A model generated the notes under the pieces. It did no database searches, was not told the DNA's origin, and saw only the letters and a program-made list of their open reading frames with translations. Positions 8,495 to 16,309 of a stretch of 64,000 nucleotides of DNA are shown here, piece after piece. The stretch covers positions 1 through 64,000 of the forward strand of contig NZ_LRAC01000085.1 of assembly GCF_001517085.1 (NCBI RefSeq), written 5' to 3'. Both the position numbers and the translations under genes were made by a program. Source of the stretch: Paenibacillus sp. DMB5. Lineage in GTDB: Bacteria > Bacillota > Bacilli > Paenibacillales > Paenibacillaceae. How positions within the stretch are numbered: the first letter of the stretch is position 1; every line of letters begins with the position of its first letter.

Positions 8495-9019
8495 TTGAAA
8501 TGGAATTGGCTGCCTTCAATGTGCACGCTGGGTAACCTGGGACTGGGATCCTTGTCCCTGCTGTATACGATACAGGAGCGCTATGAGCTGGCGTTAGTAA
8601 TGATTTTGCTTGCGGCATTTTGCGATGTGATGGACGGGATGCTGGCCAGAATGCTGGGCTGTACCAGCGAGTTCGGTAAACAGTTGGATTCGCTGGCGGA
8701 TATTATCTCATTCGGACTGGCACCGACTTTTTTGATCCTGTTATACAAGCTGGAAAATGTACACTGGCTGGGGCCGGCGGCCGCGGTTGGCTTTTTGATC
8801 TGCGGTGCGCTGCGTCTGGCCAGATTCAATATATCAGCCCCGTCCACGGGCTTCACCGGTATGCCGATTACAGCCGCCGGCGTGATTTTGTCCATGCTCT
8901 CATTAGTTGTTGAATATATGAAACCGGGATGGGTCATCATGATGATGGGTCTGTTATCCGTAATGATGATCAGTCATATTCCGTTTCCGTCGCTTAAAAA
9001 ATACGTTAACAGGAAGTGA
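8495..9019 (+). CDS. pssA: CDP-diacylglycerol--serine O-phosphatidyltransferase
   Basis: Integral membrane enzyme of 174 aa with a complete CDP-alcohol phosphatidyltransferase signature: Asp44, Asp47, Gly48, Ala51, Arg52, Gly61, Asp65 and Asp69 at the canonical spacing. The length and strongly hydrophobic remainder match the short Bacillus-type PssA, which makes phosphatidylserine from CDP-diacylglycerol and serine. The TTG start at 8495 has GAAAAGGAGTG upstream. It is followed 4 bp later by a dedA-family gene, as in other Bacillota. The serine specificity is from family resemblance; another CDP-alcohol transferase remains possible. Confidence 0.85.
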   Translation: MKWNWLPSMCTLGNLGLGSLSLLYTIQERYELALVMILLAAFCDVMDGMLARMLGCTSEFGKQLDSLADIISFGLAPTFLILLYKLENVHWLGPAAAVGFLICGALRLARFNISAPSTGFTGMPITAAGVILSMLSLVVEYMKPGWVIMMMGLLSVMMISHIPFPSLKKYVNRK

Positions 9020-9023
9020 GTCC

Positions 9024-9518
9024 ATGCCCTGGATCATAGAGATGATTACCCAATACGGATATTTGGCAGTCTTCCTGCTCATGGCACTGGGGATTCTCGG
9101 CATTCCTGTGCCGGACGAGCTGCTGATGCTGTTCGTAGGCTATCTGTGCTCGGTGATGGTGCTCAATTTTTCTGTTGCCGTAGTGGTTTGTTTCATGGGA
9201 GCCATAACAGGCACGCTGATCAGCTATACCATCGGGCGTAGAGTGGGTCAGCCGGTTGTCGAGAAATTCGGCAAATGGGTGGGCCTTACTCCCAGACGTT
9301 TTGCCAGCGTTAAAAGATGGTTTCATAAGTTCGGCCACTGGACTGTGTTTATTGCCTACTTCATTCCCGGGTTAAGACATGTCTGCAGCTACATTTCCGG
9401 CATCAGCGCCATGTCATTCCGTAAGTATCTGCTGATCACCACGGCCGGTGCCTTGATCTGGTCCATTTTGTTTGTTTCTATCGGCTACTTTATCGGGGCC
9501 AGGTTGTCCTTTGCATAG
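9024..9518 (+). CDS. DedA-family membrane protein
   Basis: Protein of 164 aa with several hydrophobic segments and the DedA/VTT family marks: GIPVPDELLM near residue 28, GRRVGQPVVEKFGKWVG in the middle, and FIPGLRHVCSYISGIS with the conserved Arg and Gly of the membrane-reentrant region. DedA proteins include undecaprenyl-phosphate and phospholipid flippases such as UptA/YngC. At 164 aa it is somewhat shorter than typical 200-aa members. The gene sits 4 bp behind pssA with AACAGGAAGTGAG as RBS, so a lipid-translocation role is a reasonable inference. Confidence 0.85.
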   Translation: MPWIIEMITQYGYLAVFLLMALGILGIPVPDELLMLFVGYLCSVMVLNFSVAVVVCFMGAITGTLISYTIGRRVGQPVVEKFGKWVGLTPRRFASVKRWFHKFGHWTVFIAYFIPGLRHVCSYISGISAMSFRKYLLITTAGALIWSILFVSIGYFIGARLSFA

Positions 9519-9585
9519 CAGAAGGATGTATTTACATTCCATAGATTGCTTGTTATGATCAGAAGTATCAAAAGAGCTTACCCGA

Positions 9586-9627
9586 AGCGATTAAAGGATG
9601 AATGACCTCCTTTAGTCGCTTTTTTTG
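9586..9627 (+). terminator. Rho-independent terminator
   Basis: AGCGATTAAAGGA (9586-9598) pairs with TCCTTTAGTCGCT (9608-9620) with one G-T wobble, followed by T7. It closes the two-component/pssA/dedA transcript. Confidence 0.9.
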
Positions 9628-9678
9628 TGGGTTATTTGCCGGGTTATTAGACTTTGTATTGTATTGGAGGCGTTTTGT

Positions 9679-10515
9679 ATGAAAAAAAGAGGTTACGAGC
9701 TGTTCATGCTGCTGGTTGGAGCGTTTTTGTTTGCGTTGGCAGTTAATGTATTTATTATCCCCAATGATTTTGGTGAAGGGGGAGTAACCGGGGTATCGAT
9801 CATTCTCTTTTATCTGCTGAAATGGTCGCCGGCGCTGGTTGGCTTTACGCTCAACGGAATATTGCTGATTATCGGCTATAAGCTGCTGGATAATAAAACA
9901 ATCATCTATACCATTATTGCTGTGGCCTTCAACTCCCTGTTCCTGTATCTGACCGAGAACTGGCGGATTGATTCCAGTGAGCCGGTGATTAATGCGGTCT
10001 TTGCCGGTCTGCTTGCCGGGGGCGGGATCGGACTCATTATCCGGGTTGGCGGTACAACGGCAGGGACGACGATTCTGGCCCGGCTGGCCAATAAATACTG
10101 GGACTGGAATATCAGCTACGCGCTGCTGTTCTTTGATCTGATCGTTGCCGGACTGTCTGTTTTTGTCATCGGGCTTGAGAAGGTTATGTTCACGTTCGTT
10201 ATTCTCTTTATTGGAACCAAGGCCATGGAGTTCATCATTGAGGGGGTAAACCCCAAAAAGGCTGTAACGATCATATCGGCTGAGCACGACCGAATTGCTG
10301 CAAAGGTTACCGAGCTTATGGACCGCGGAGTGACGGTGCTGAGGGGCTACGGCTACTACACCGGCGAGGATAAAAACGTGCTCTACATCGCCATCAGCAA
10401 GCAGGAAGTCTCCATGCTCAAAAAAATCGTGCGGGCCGAGGACAAAAATGCCTTTGTTACGATCCATGATGTGCGCGATGTGTTCGGTGAAGGGTTTATT
10501 GATATCTCCAAATAA
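9679..10515 (+). CDS. YitT-family membrane protein
   Basis: Protein of 278 aa. I start at the ATG at 9679, which has TTGGAGG nine bases upstream; an upstream in-frame start at 9625 overlaps the preceding terminator. The N-terminal 190 residues have about five to six TM segments of the YitT (DUF161) type, including the IPNDFGEGGVTG loop and GGTTAGTTILARL. The last 85 residues form the soluble DUF2179 domain (VTELMDRGVTVLRGYGYYTG). The family is widespread in Bacillota, with no settled biochemical function. It appears monocistronic. Confidence 0.9.
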   Translation: MKKRGYELFMLLVGAFLFALAVNVFIIPNDFGEGGVTGVSIILFYLLKWSPALVGFTLNGILLIIGYKLLDNKTIIYTIIAVAFNSLFLYLTENWRIDSSEPVINAVFAGLLAGGGIGLIIRVGGTTAGTTILARLANKYWDWNISYALLFFDLIVAGLSVFVIGLEKVMFTFVILFIGTKAMEFIIEGVNPKKAVTIISAEHDRIAAKVTELMDRGVTVLRGYGYYTGEDKNVLYIAISKQEVSMLKKIVRAEDKNAFVTIHDVRDVFGEGFIDISK

Positions 10516-10613
10516 ATGCAGCCGGGCGAAAAGTCATTGCCGTTTCACCCAGTCAGCAGCGGGCAAATCACATATGCTATGGTGTACTCTCAATCATGAA
10601 GGAGGAATTGGAA

Positions 10614-10748
10614 ATGGGTTGTTATGGTGAAAATGTAAGTCCGGTTGGCGGAGCAAACTGCGGATACGGCAGTCCTTTTACTTCTACTGCTGCAATTCTG
10701 GTATTGTTCATCCTGCTGGTTATCATCACTAAGGCTTTTTGGGTATAA
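10614..10748 (+). CDS. YjcZ-family small sporulation-type protein
   Basis: A 44-aa product with a Gly/Cys/Tyr-rich N-terminus and one C-terminal TM helix (AAILVLFILLVIITKAFWV). This is the hallmark of the YjcZ/YtxK-like tiny membrane proteins associated with sporulation in Bacillus. A strong RBS (AAGGAGGA, 10599-10606) sits 7 bases upstream. A paralogue with the same TM segment is at 12865-13023. Function is unknown; association with the spore or forespore membrane is inferred from the family. Confidence 0.8.
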   Translation: MGCYGENVSPVGGANCGYGSPFTSTAAILVLFILLVIITKAFWV

Positions 10749-10765
10749 TTTGACTTGATAAATAT

Positions 10766-10797
10766 GCTCTGCCGGACTTCCGGCAGGGCTATTTCTT
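10766..10797 (+). terminator. Probable Rho-independent terminator
   Basis: GCTCTGCCGG/CCGGCAGGGC stem with an ACTT loop, followed by a weak T-rich tail (TATTTCTTT). It lies 18 bases after the YjcZ-like gene. Confidence 0.65.
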
Positions 10798-10941
10798 TGG
10801 AAGCTGAAACAGGATCTGCAGGATATTTCCAAAAAAAAATGAAGTGAAACGGTAATTTGGCGGTTCGCAGACTGCCTTCTATGGGTAACTCCCTCTTTGA
10901 AGGTTCATATGAGATGAATCCTGCAGAGAGGAGGGAAACCT

Positions 10942-11718
10942 GTGTTTTATGATCAATCGCCCTATGACATTAAACTGGAATGGGGTCAAAGAGGGGCGAG
11001 GGCTGCAGCAGAACGTGGGGACATCGTCGTTATGGTCGATGTATTAAGCTTCTCCTCTACCGTAGTAACGGCAGTTCAGCACAAGGCTACCATTTATCCG
11101 TATCCATCGCCGGTCAATGAGCAGGCCAAAGCTTATGCCAAGGGGCTCGGAGCAGAAATTATCCGCGGCAGAGCCGAAGCGCTCAGAGCAGGAGGGCATT
11201 CCTTGTCGCCGCTGTCGTTCAGCTCGGCTGATTACGAGCGTGACTTTGTTCTGTGCTCCACGAACGGTGCGGCCTGCATATGGCTTGCGGCTCAGGTGCC
11301 TGCATTGCTGGTCGGCTGCCTCTTGAATGCTTCAGCAGTTGCTGAGACTGCAAACAGGCTGAGGCTTGAGCTGGGGATACCGGTTACCGTAGTGCCCTGC
11401 GGTGAGAAATGGCTGGATGTGATCGGTTCTGAAAACAATTTGCGTCCCGGCATCGAAGATTATCTGGGGGCTGGTCTGATTCTCTCCAAGTTATCCGGAA
11501 GCAAGTCTCCGGAAGCGGAGGTTTGCATCGGTGCTCTGAGATCTTCCGGACAACGGATCAGGGAGCTGATCTGGGAGTCTGCCAGCAGCCGTGAACTGCG
11601 GGAACGGGGATACGAGGCAGATGTGACTTACTGCTGCCAGGTGGATATCAGCTATGCCGTGCCGGTACTGCAGCATAACCGTTTTGTTAATGTACCCTCT
11701 CTTGCACAGAAAAAATAA
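10942..11718 (+). CDS. comB: ComB-family 2-phosphosulfolactate phosphatase
   Basis: Protein of 258 aa. It shows the ComB signature VVMVDVLSFSSTVVTA near residue 28, the conserved RGRAEAL and CSTNGAA stretches, and a C-terminal ADVTYCCQVDISYAVPVL segment. ComB removes phosphate from 2-phosphosulfolactate in the coenzyme M pathway of archaea. Bacillota homologues without that pathway may act in sulfolactate formation (as known in Bacillus spores) or on another phosphoester. No other coenzyme M gene is in the window. The GTG start has GAGAGGAGGGA upstream, and a strong terminator follows. Confidence 0.8.
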   Translation: MFYDQSPYDIKLEWGQRGARAAAERGDIVVMVDVLSFSSTVVTAVQHKATIYPYPSPVNEQAKAYAKGLGAEIIRGRAEALRAGGHSLSPLSFSSADYERDFVLCSTNGAACIWLAAQVPALLVGCLLNASAVAETANRLRLELGIPVTVVPCGEKWLDVIGSENNLRPGIEDYLGAGLILSKLSGSKSPEAEVCIGALRSSGQRIRELIWESASSRELRERGYEADVTYCCQVDISYAVPVLQHNRFVNVPSLAQKK

Positions 11719-11805
11719 AATTTCAGCCTGGCTTCAGCAGAATTTCATATGGAATTAAGTTAAGGGTTGTATAGTAATGACATACCCCCCTTATTCATAG
11801 ATTTG

Positions 11806-11838
11806 GACCCTGCCGGACGCCGGCGGGGTCATTTTTTT
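11806..11838 (+). terminator. Rho-independent terminator
   Basis: An 11-bp stem (GACCCTGCCGG at 11806-11816 with CCGGCGGGGTC at 11820-11830), a 3-nt loop and T8. It ends the comB transcript and lies just left of the end of the reverse-strand ImmA/IrrE gene. Confidence 0.9.
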
Positions 11839-11840
11839 TG

Positions 11841-12383
11841 TTAACGAATATTACGCTGGATAAATTTTCTCTCCTCGCTCCGTTCCATCACCGCCATCAG
11901 CTGCCCCTGAAATATCCGCCGCTGAATCTGGTCGATCCGCTGCAGAGCCATCTCCTCAGGCACCTGGAACGTAGAAGCTAAGTAATAGACGGCATCCTCG
12001 CGCTGCTCGGGCAACGGTCCGGCAGAGATCATGGAATAGGGCATGGCCGCATAGAGAATAAAACGCTCGGATTCATCCTGCTGCGCCTGTGTGAAATGCC
12101 CTGGCATCAGAATACGGTTGCCGGCATGGCGGAGCAGATGACAGAGCTCATGAAGAAATTCGAGGCGCTGCAGCTCCGGCGGAAGCCGGTTGTCCAGGAA
12201 CATCGTGTACATGCCCGCTGAGGCCTCAACACTCTTGCTGCGCACATCCAGGTAATGGACCCAGATGTTCAGCCGTTCAGCTATGTACGGGATGGAAATA
12301 TCGGCCGGCTTACGCACCTGCAGACGCTGATACAAATCTTCAGTCCAGCTCTCAAGGGCGGTCATTTGGTAGTAGGATTTCAT
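11841..12383 (-). CDS. ImmA/IrrE-family metallo-endopeptidase
   Basis: Protein of 180 aa. The ATG at 12383 follows AGAGGTGAT; an in-frame upstream ATG at 12461 has no support and sits before the regulatory site. The zinc-binding HExxH helix is His78-Glu-Leu-Cys-His82 (FLHELCHLL), with downstream acidic residues (DESERFILYAAMP) in the place of the third ligand. ImmA/IrrE peptidases cleave repressors: ImmA cuts the ICEBs1 repressor ImmR, and IrrE/PprI triggers the radiation response. No XRE repressor is adjacent, so the substrate is probably encoded elsewhere. A LexA-box-like sequence precedes it. Confidence 0.85.
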   Translation of the reverse strand: MKSYYQMTALESWTEDLYQRLQVRKPADISIPYIAERLNIWVHYLDVRSKSVEASAGMYTMFLDNRLPPELQRLEFLHELCHLLRHAGNRILMPGHFTQAQQDESERFILYAAMPYSMISAGPLPEQREDAVYYLASTFQVPEEMALQRIDQIQRRIFQGQLMAVMERSEERKFIQRNIR

Positions 12384-12400
12384 AATATCACCTCTAAATA

Positions 12401-12414
12401 GGATCGTATGTTCG
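12401..12414 (-). promoter_or_regulatory. LexA (SOS)-box-like site upstream of ImmA/IrrE gene
   Basis: On the reverse strand this reads CGAACATACGATCC. It agrees with the Bacillus subtilis LexA consensus CGAACRNRYGTTYG at 12 of 14 positions. The better site at 16249-16262 shares the same left half and spacer (CGAACATACG). It lies 18 bp upstream of the start codon. Damage control of the peptidase is an inference. Confidence 0.5.
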
Positions 12415-12503
12415 TATTTATGGGTAAAAGAAAAGCCCGGAGGGCTAAGGTTTAACGGCATCAGACCGGAACTGACGTTCTTATGTATTTAAGAATAAAT
12501 CAA

Positions 12504-12680
12504 TTAAACCTGAATATCAAGTGTTTTTCCAAGATTCGGATGCGGGCTCTGCTGTAGCATCTGGGTCATATTCTGCGCCATGATTTCAGCTGAATTCTTG
12601 GCCATGCTCAGGACCTGAAGTCCGGCAGCCTGCTGCAGGGACACCTGGCTCATGGCAGTGGATAAGGCGGCAATGTCCAT
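12504..12680 (-). CDS. YjfB-like small protein
   Basis: A 58-aa protein beginning MDIAALSTAMSQVSLQQAAG, with a heptad-like Met/Gln/Ala helix and a C-terminal GKTLDIQV tail. This pattern (MDI.ALS..., LQQ..., ...LDI.V) matches the YjfB-like putative motility protein family of Bacillota; YjfB is sigma-D-dependent in B. subtilis. GGAGGTGCGAA precedes the ATG at 12680. Function is unproven and no other motility gene is in the window. Confidence 0.75.
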   Translation of the reverse strand: MDIAALSTAMSQVSLQQAAGLQVLSMAKNSAEIMAQNMTQMLQQSPHPNLGKTLDIQV

Positions 12681-12864
12681 TTCGCACCTCCTGTTTCATT
12701 AGAATTGGGGTATGGCCGACACTCCTAATGTATATCGACTGCATAGCTAGGATTCATTAGCTTTGATTAGGCGAAGAACTGTTTGCCGATTGGCCCAGAC
12801 TGCAGGTATGCCTGTTACATACTCTGTGCTGTAGGCATTAAACATTTCAGGGGAGGAATAAAAA

Positions 12865-13023
12865 ATGGGTGCAGAATACGGTTGCGGCTGTGACAACAAT
12901 GTTGGCGGAGTAAATCAGGGGCCTCCGGTAGTACCGGTAGTAAATCCTTGGATGACCTCGACCAATGCGATTCTGGTTCTGTTCATTTTGCTGGTTATTA
13001 TTACAAAAGCCTGTATATTCTGA
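12865..13023 (+). CDS. YjcZ-family small protein, second copy
   Basis: A 52-aa paralogue of the protein at 10614-10748. The C-terminal membrane segment is almost identical (NAILVLFILLVIITKAC against AAILVLFILLVIITKAF), while the N-terminal Gly/Cys/Asn-rich part differs (EYGCGCDNNVGG). GGGGAGGAATAAAAA gives the RBS. It is divergent from the YjfB-like gene and convergent with the NucA/NucB gene. Confidence 0.8.
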   Translation: MGAEYGCGCDNNVGGVNQGPPVVPVVNPWMTSTNAILVLFILLVIITKACIF

Positions 13024-13040
13024 AAATAGTTCCGGCGTAT

Positions 13041-13077
13041 GCAGCTCCGCGCCAGGCGAAAGCGCGTGCGGAGCTGC
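13041..13077. terminator. Inverted repeat between convergent genes, possible terminator
   Basis: A 10-bp perfect stem (GCAGCTCCGC at 13041-13050, GCGGAGCTGC at 13068-13077) lies between two convergent genes. Neither side has a clean T tract, so termination is likely but not certain. Confidence 0.5.
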
Positions 13078-13089
13078 TGCTGTTGCTGC

Positions 13090-13527
13090 TTATTTGAACA
13101 TAAACTCTACCCGGGTTCCGTCGGCATAGCCTTCCAGCTGATTGCCTACCCAGCTGCCTGCACCGCGGTTGTCGGCGGGAGTTATGTATTCGATGTCTGC
13201 TCCGGCACCGCCCTCTGCGCACATTGCCATCGGCCACTCATCGCGGTCATAGCCTTTTTTGGTCGGTACCCCCTTGAGGGATTCCTTGCGGTTCTCCTCG
13301 GCATCCCCGCGGTTGATCGTACATATCGCTGACTCACCGTTTCTGATCGCCTCCTGGATATGCTCCGCGGTTTCAGGGTAACGGTCTGAGGGGAAAACAA
13401 GCTGTACAACCTCGGAACCTCCGGTGGAAGGCGTCGTGACGGACTGGCCGTTCTCCTCGAACCAGTAAGCTGCCAGAGCCAGCAGCACAACGATAATAAG
13501 ACTTGGAATAAATTTCTGTTTGTTCAC
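13090..13527 (-). CDS. NucA/NucB-family secreted deoxyribonuclease
   Basis: Protein of 145 aa with an N-terminal signal peptide or anchor (about residues 6-22), then the NucA/NucB domain. The conserved [32 protein letters not shown] and GTRVEFM stretches are very close to B. subtilis NucA and NucB, extracellular DNases active in competence and in degrading DNA released at sporulation or in biofilms. The length matches that family. CAGGAGGAGC precedes the ATG. No inhibitor gene (Nin) is adjacent. Which of the two roles it has cannot be told. Confidence 0.9.
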   Translation of the reverse strand: MNKQKFIPSLIIVVLLALAAYWFEENGQSVTTPSTGGSEVVQLVFPSDRYPETAEHIQEAIRNGESAICTINRGDAEENRKESLKGVPTKKGYDRDEWPMAMCAEGGAGADIEYITPADNRGAGSWVGNQLEGYADGTRVEFMFK

Positions 13528-13851
13528 GTGCTCCTCCTGATTATGCTGAAATCTTGTTGCTGGGGTCTACTCAGTATAGCTTATAATTAGCAGATTTTAG
13601 TATACTAAATTAAGAAAAATAGATCGGTAAGCCGGATGATGTCCGGAATGATCAGGATATTCTTGATCTGCTGCCCCTTCGTTATTCCCGCAAGTAAGCA
13701 GCAAGCTAGTTATTAGTATACATACAGTAGTAGCATGAAAATTGAAGACACTATATTTAAAAATTAAAATGATTATCGGCTTCCCCGCCATCCGCCGCTT
13801 CCATGCACCGGTTGTCCCCATACAATGGTACAAAAAAGGATGGTGGGACAA
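13528..13851. other. AT-rich intergenic region without a supported gene
   Basis: This 324-bp gap separates the NucA/NucB and GH26 genes. It includes the divergent promoter area (a TATAAT at 13582-13587) and an AT-rich stretch. Short open frames exist on both strands, but none has an RBS with a plausible protein, and none supplies a signal peptide for the GH26 gene. No repeat or RNA structure was recognised. Confidence 0.6.
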
Positions 13852-15315
13852 ATGGAACAGCGCATACTCCGGGATCTGCTCGATTCGGCATCCCGGCTGG
13901 TTAACGATGCAGCGTGGCAGTCAGCCTTCCGAGCCCTGCTGCGGGCTCCTGCCGATGAGAAGCTGACAGCACCGGCGCTGAATCTGCTGAACAGGCTGTA
14001 TACCCTTCAAGGCAAAGGAATCATCAGCGGAATACACGATTATCTGGAAAGTGCGGATGAGTTCAGCAACAAGCTTAAGGTTACGAGCGGCCAATATGCC
14101 GGGCTTCACGGCTACGAGCTGGGAGCGATCGGCAACCAGACCGAAGCGCTGATTGCCAATCAGCGTCAGTGGGTGACAGATAGTGCCATCCGCTGGCATA
14201 AGGCAGGCGGCATTGTCACTATGACCTACCATGCCAGTCTGCCGGGAACAGCCCCGGCCTGGTCAAATGTCTCGATGAATCTTAGCGAGGCGAATTTTGC
14301 AAAATATATTACACCTGGTACCCCTCAATATAAAGCGCTCCTGGCAGACCTTGACAAGACAGCCGTCTACCTGAAAAAACTGAACGATGCAGGGGTTCCC
14401 GTTCTCTGGAGACCTTACCATGAGATGAATGGCGGCTGGTTCTGGTGGGGACAGAAGACCCGCTTCGTGGAGCTGTGGAATCTGATGTTCGAGCGTTATA
14501 CGGTCTATCACGGCCTGCACAATCTGCTGTGGGTGTGGAGCCCCAATGCCAAAAACCAGTGGAGCGAGGAGCCGGCCAAATACTATCCCGGCGCCGGCAG
14601 GGTAGATGTGCTGGCCCTGGACATTTATGACGGGGATTTCAAAGCCAGTCATCATGACGGCTTGTGGGACCTTGGACGCGGCAAGCTGATTGCCATTGGT
14701 GAGAACGGGAAACTGCCTTTACCGGCAGAAATGGCGAAATCGCAGAACAAATGGTCCTACCAGCTGACCTGGGCCAAGCTGCTGTATGAGCAGAATACGG
14801 AGGCTGTGATCAAATCCTTTATGAATGACAGCTTTGTGATTACCAGGGACGAGTATAAAGCCTTGGCCGCTGAAGGGGAGCAAACCTATCCTCCTGGAAT
14901 CAGAGGCGAGTATTTCAATAACATCACGCTGAGCGGAGCTCCTGCACTGGTCCGGACAGATTCGACCATTAACTTTACTTGGAGACAAACGAGCCCTGAT
15001 CCGTTGATCAATGCCGACTTCTTCGCGGTACGCTGGACCGGTAAACTGAAGCCCGATTTCAGCGAGACTTATAATCTCTACACCTACTCGGATGACGGCA
15101 TACGGGTGTGGGTTGACGGGGTTCTTATCATCGACAGCTGGATTAAGCAGAGCGGCACAGAGCGTACAGGAACTGTACAGCTGATTCAAGGCAAGCTGCA
15201 TGAGCTGAAGGTAGAGTATTATGAGAACCAGGGGGATGCCAAGGCTATTCTGATGTGGGAGAGCCACAGCCAGCCCCGGGCCGTTATTCCCGCCACTGCT
15301 TATGTGCTTGCTTAA
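13852..15315 (+). CDS. GH26 beta-mannanase-like enzyme with C-terminal PA14 domain
   Basis: Protein of 487 aa; the ATG at 13852 follows AAGGATGGTGG. The GH26 TIM barrel covers about residues 35-335. The acid/base Glu191 lies in WRPYHEMNGGWFWWG, and the nucleophile candidate Glu284 in IAIGENG. Members hydrolyse beta-1,4-mannan internally. A PA14 sugar-binding-type beta-barrel (GIRGEYFNN, then VRWTGKLKPDFS and SDDGIRVWVDG) fills about 350-475. Oddly, no signal peptide is present or encodable just upstream, although PA14 and GH26 proteins are normally exported. It is either cytoplasmic on imported oligosaccharides, or released by another route. Confidence 0.85.
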   Translation: MEQRILRDLLDSASRLVNDAAWQSAFRALLRAPADEKLTAPALNLLNRLYTLQGKGIISGIHDYLESADEFSNKLKVTSGQYAGLHGYELGAIGNQTEALIANQRQWVTDSAIRWHKAGGIVTMTYHASLPGTAPAWSNVSMNLSEANFAKYITPGTPQYKALLADLDKTAVYLKKLNDAGVPVLWRPYHEMNGGWFWWGQKTRFVELWNLMFERYTVYHGLHNLLWVWSPNAKNQWSEEPAKYYPGAGRVDVLALDIYDGDFKASHHDGLWDLGRGKLIAIGENGKLPLPAEMAKSQNKWSYQLTWAKLLYEQNTEAVIKSFMNDSFVITRDEYKALAAEGEQTYPPGIRGEYFNNITLSGAPALVRTDSTINFTWRQTSPDPLINADFFAVRWTGKLKPDFSETYNLYTYSDDGIRVWVDGVLIIDSWIKQSGTERTGTVQLIQGKLHELKVEYYENQGDAKAILMWESHSQPRAVIPATAYVLA

Positions 15316-15331
15316 TCAGGTATGTTTGCAG

Positions 15332-15361
15332 AAGATCTCCAGATTTTTGGAGATCTTTTTG
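15332..15361 (+). terminator. Rho-independent terminator
   Basis: AAGATCTCC (15332-15340) pairs with GGAGATCTT (15349-15357), with an AGATTTTT loop and a T tail. It follows the GH26 gene by 17 bases. Confidence 0.9.
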
Positions 15362-15474
15362 CGATGAAGGCGCTTTAAATTTGAAATTTGGAGCTTTTGA
15401 GCTTTTTTTACATTTATTTCATTTGCGCTTTACAAAACCCGCCATTATTCTGTTAAGTGGAGGGATTTGAGACG

Positions 15475-16089
15475 ATGAAAAAAGCCTTATTGATAACCGT
15501 ACTTTTAATGGTAATGATCCTTAGTGCCTGCAGCAATAACAGCTCTGCGCCAGCTTCAGAGGAGGAGGTTCAGGAGACTGTACAGAACTTTTACAATGAA
15601 ATGACGAAGTTTGACGAAATGGGCAAAACGTCGCTGGAACATTTCAATACAACACTGACCTCATATTCGACTGGAGCTGCCACGGACAAGGAGCTTGAAG
15701 AGGCGCTTGATTCTTTCCAGGACACAGCCTCTGATATTGCTGATCAGGTCAATGATGTGGAAATTTCCAAGAGTCTGCCGGAAAATATTGAGACTCTGCT
15801 GAGAGATGCAGCCATTGCGTTCCAGAGCGCCTATTCCATCAAAGAACAGGCTTCGCAGAGTGCGGCTTCCCCTGAGGTTACAGCAGACGAGTTCAACGCC
15901 ATGAACCAGCAGGCGGATGTAGCAATGCTGTACGGGATCTCCAAAGTGAATCAAGCCAGAGTAGCCGTAGGATTGCTGGATGAGGACAGCGCGGCTGAGA
16001 CGGAGCTGGGGACTGTTCCCGGAACCGTGGTGGGTACAGAAGCAGATACAGTGGATACCGGAGCACCAACGAATACAAGCACAGAATAA
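15475..16089 (+). CDS. Secreted lipoprotein of unknown function
   Basis: A 204-aa protein; the ATG at 15475 has GTGGAGGG upstream. The type II signal peptide ends in lipobox LSAC with Cys19. The mature part is largely helical and acidic (EEEVQETVQNFYNEM, DKELEEALDSFQDTASDIADQV). The last 30 residues are a Thr/Gly/Val/Glu tail (ELGTVPGTVVGTEADTV) with short imperfect repeats. I do not recognise a family; helical surface lipoproteins of this kind are common in Paenibacillus. Confidence 0.75.
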   Translation: MKKALLITVLLMVMILSACSNNSSAPASEEEVQETVQNFYNEMTKFDEMGKTSLEHFNTTLTSYSTGAATDKELEEALDSFQDTASDIADQVNDVEISKSLPENIETLLRDAAIAFQSAYSIKEQASQSAASPEVTADEFNAMNQQADVAMLYGISKVNQARVAVGLLDEDSAAETELGTVPGTVVGTEADTVDTGAPTNTSTE

Positions 16090-16120
16090 GCAAATTTTTG
16101 CGGGTTACGAATTTCATTAG

Positions 16121-16153
16121 AGGCGCTGTACAGCCTGGCTGTGCGCGCCTTTT
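16121..16153 (+). terminator. Rho-independent terminator
   Basis: The outer stem AGGCGC/GCGCCT encloses an inner CAGCC/GGCTG stem and is followed by TTT. It lies 31 bases past the lipoprotein stop. Confidence 0.75.
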
Positions 16154-16214
16154 GCTTGCGGCCTGCAGCATGCACCTATGAAATGGAAACTCGTCTGTTG
16201 TTATTTTTTGATGC

Positions 16215-16262
16215 TTGATTAAAAACCGGATCTGCAGCTATAATAATACAAACGTATGTTCG
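16215..16262 (+). promoter_or_regulatory. SigA promoter with perfect LexA box
   Basis: A -35 TTGATT (16215-16220), an 18-bp spacer and a -10 TATAAT (16239-16244) are followed at once by CAAACGTATGTTCG (16249-16262). Read on the other strand this is CGAACATACGTTTG, a full match to the B. subtilis LexA consensus CGAACRNRYGTTYG. LexA bound there would block transcription of the YolD-like gene 48 bp downstream. Confidence 0.85.
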
Positions 16263-16309
16263 TATTGATGAAACGCGAGTGATTACCAACAACATAAGGA
16301 GGAACGGCG

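Noticed and set aside
9568..10467. 299-aa reverse-strand frame opposite the YitT gene
   Set aside because: It is an antisense shadow with Gln/Asn/Arg-rich sequence; the YitT protein on the other strand is well conserved.
13597..13966. Short frames in the gap before the GH26 gene as a missing signal peptide
   Set aside because: None has a hydrophobic core with a cleavage site in a frame that could join the GH26 gene without several indels.
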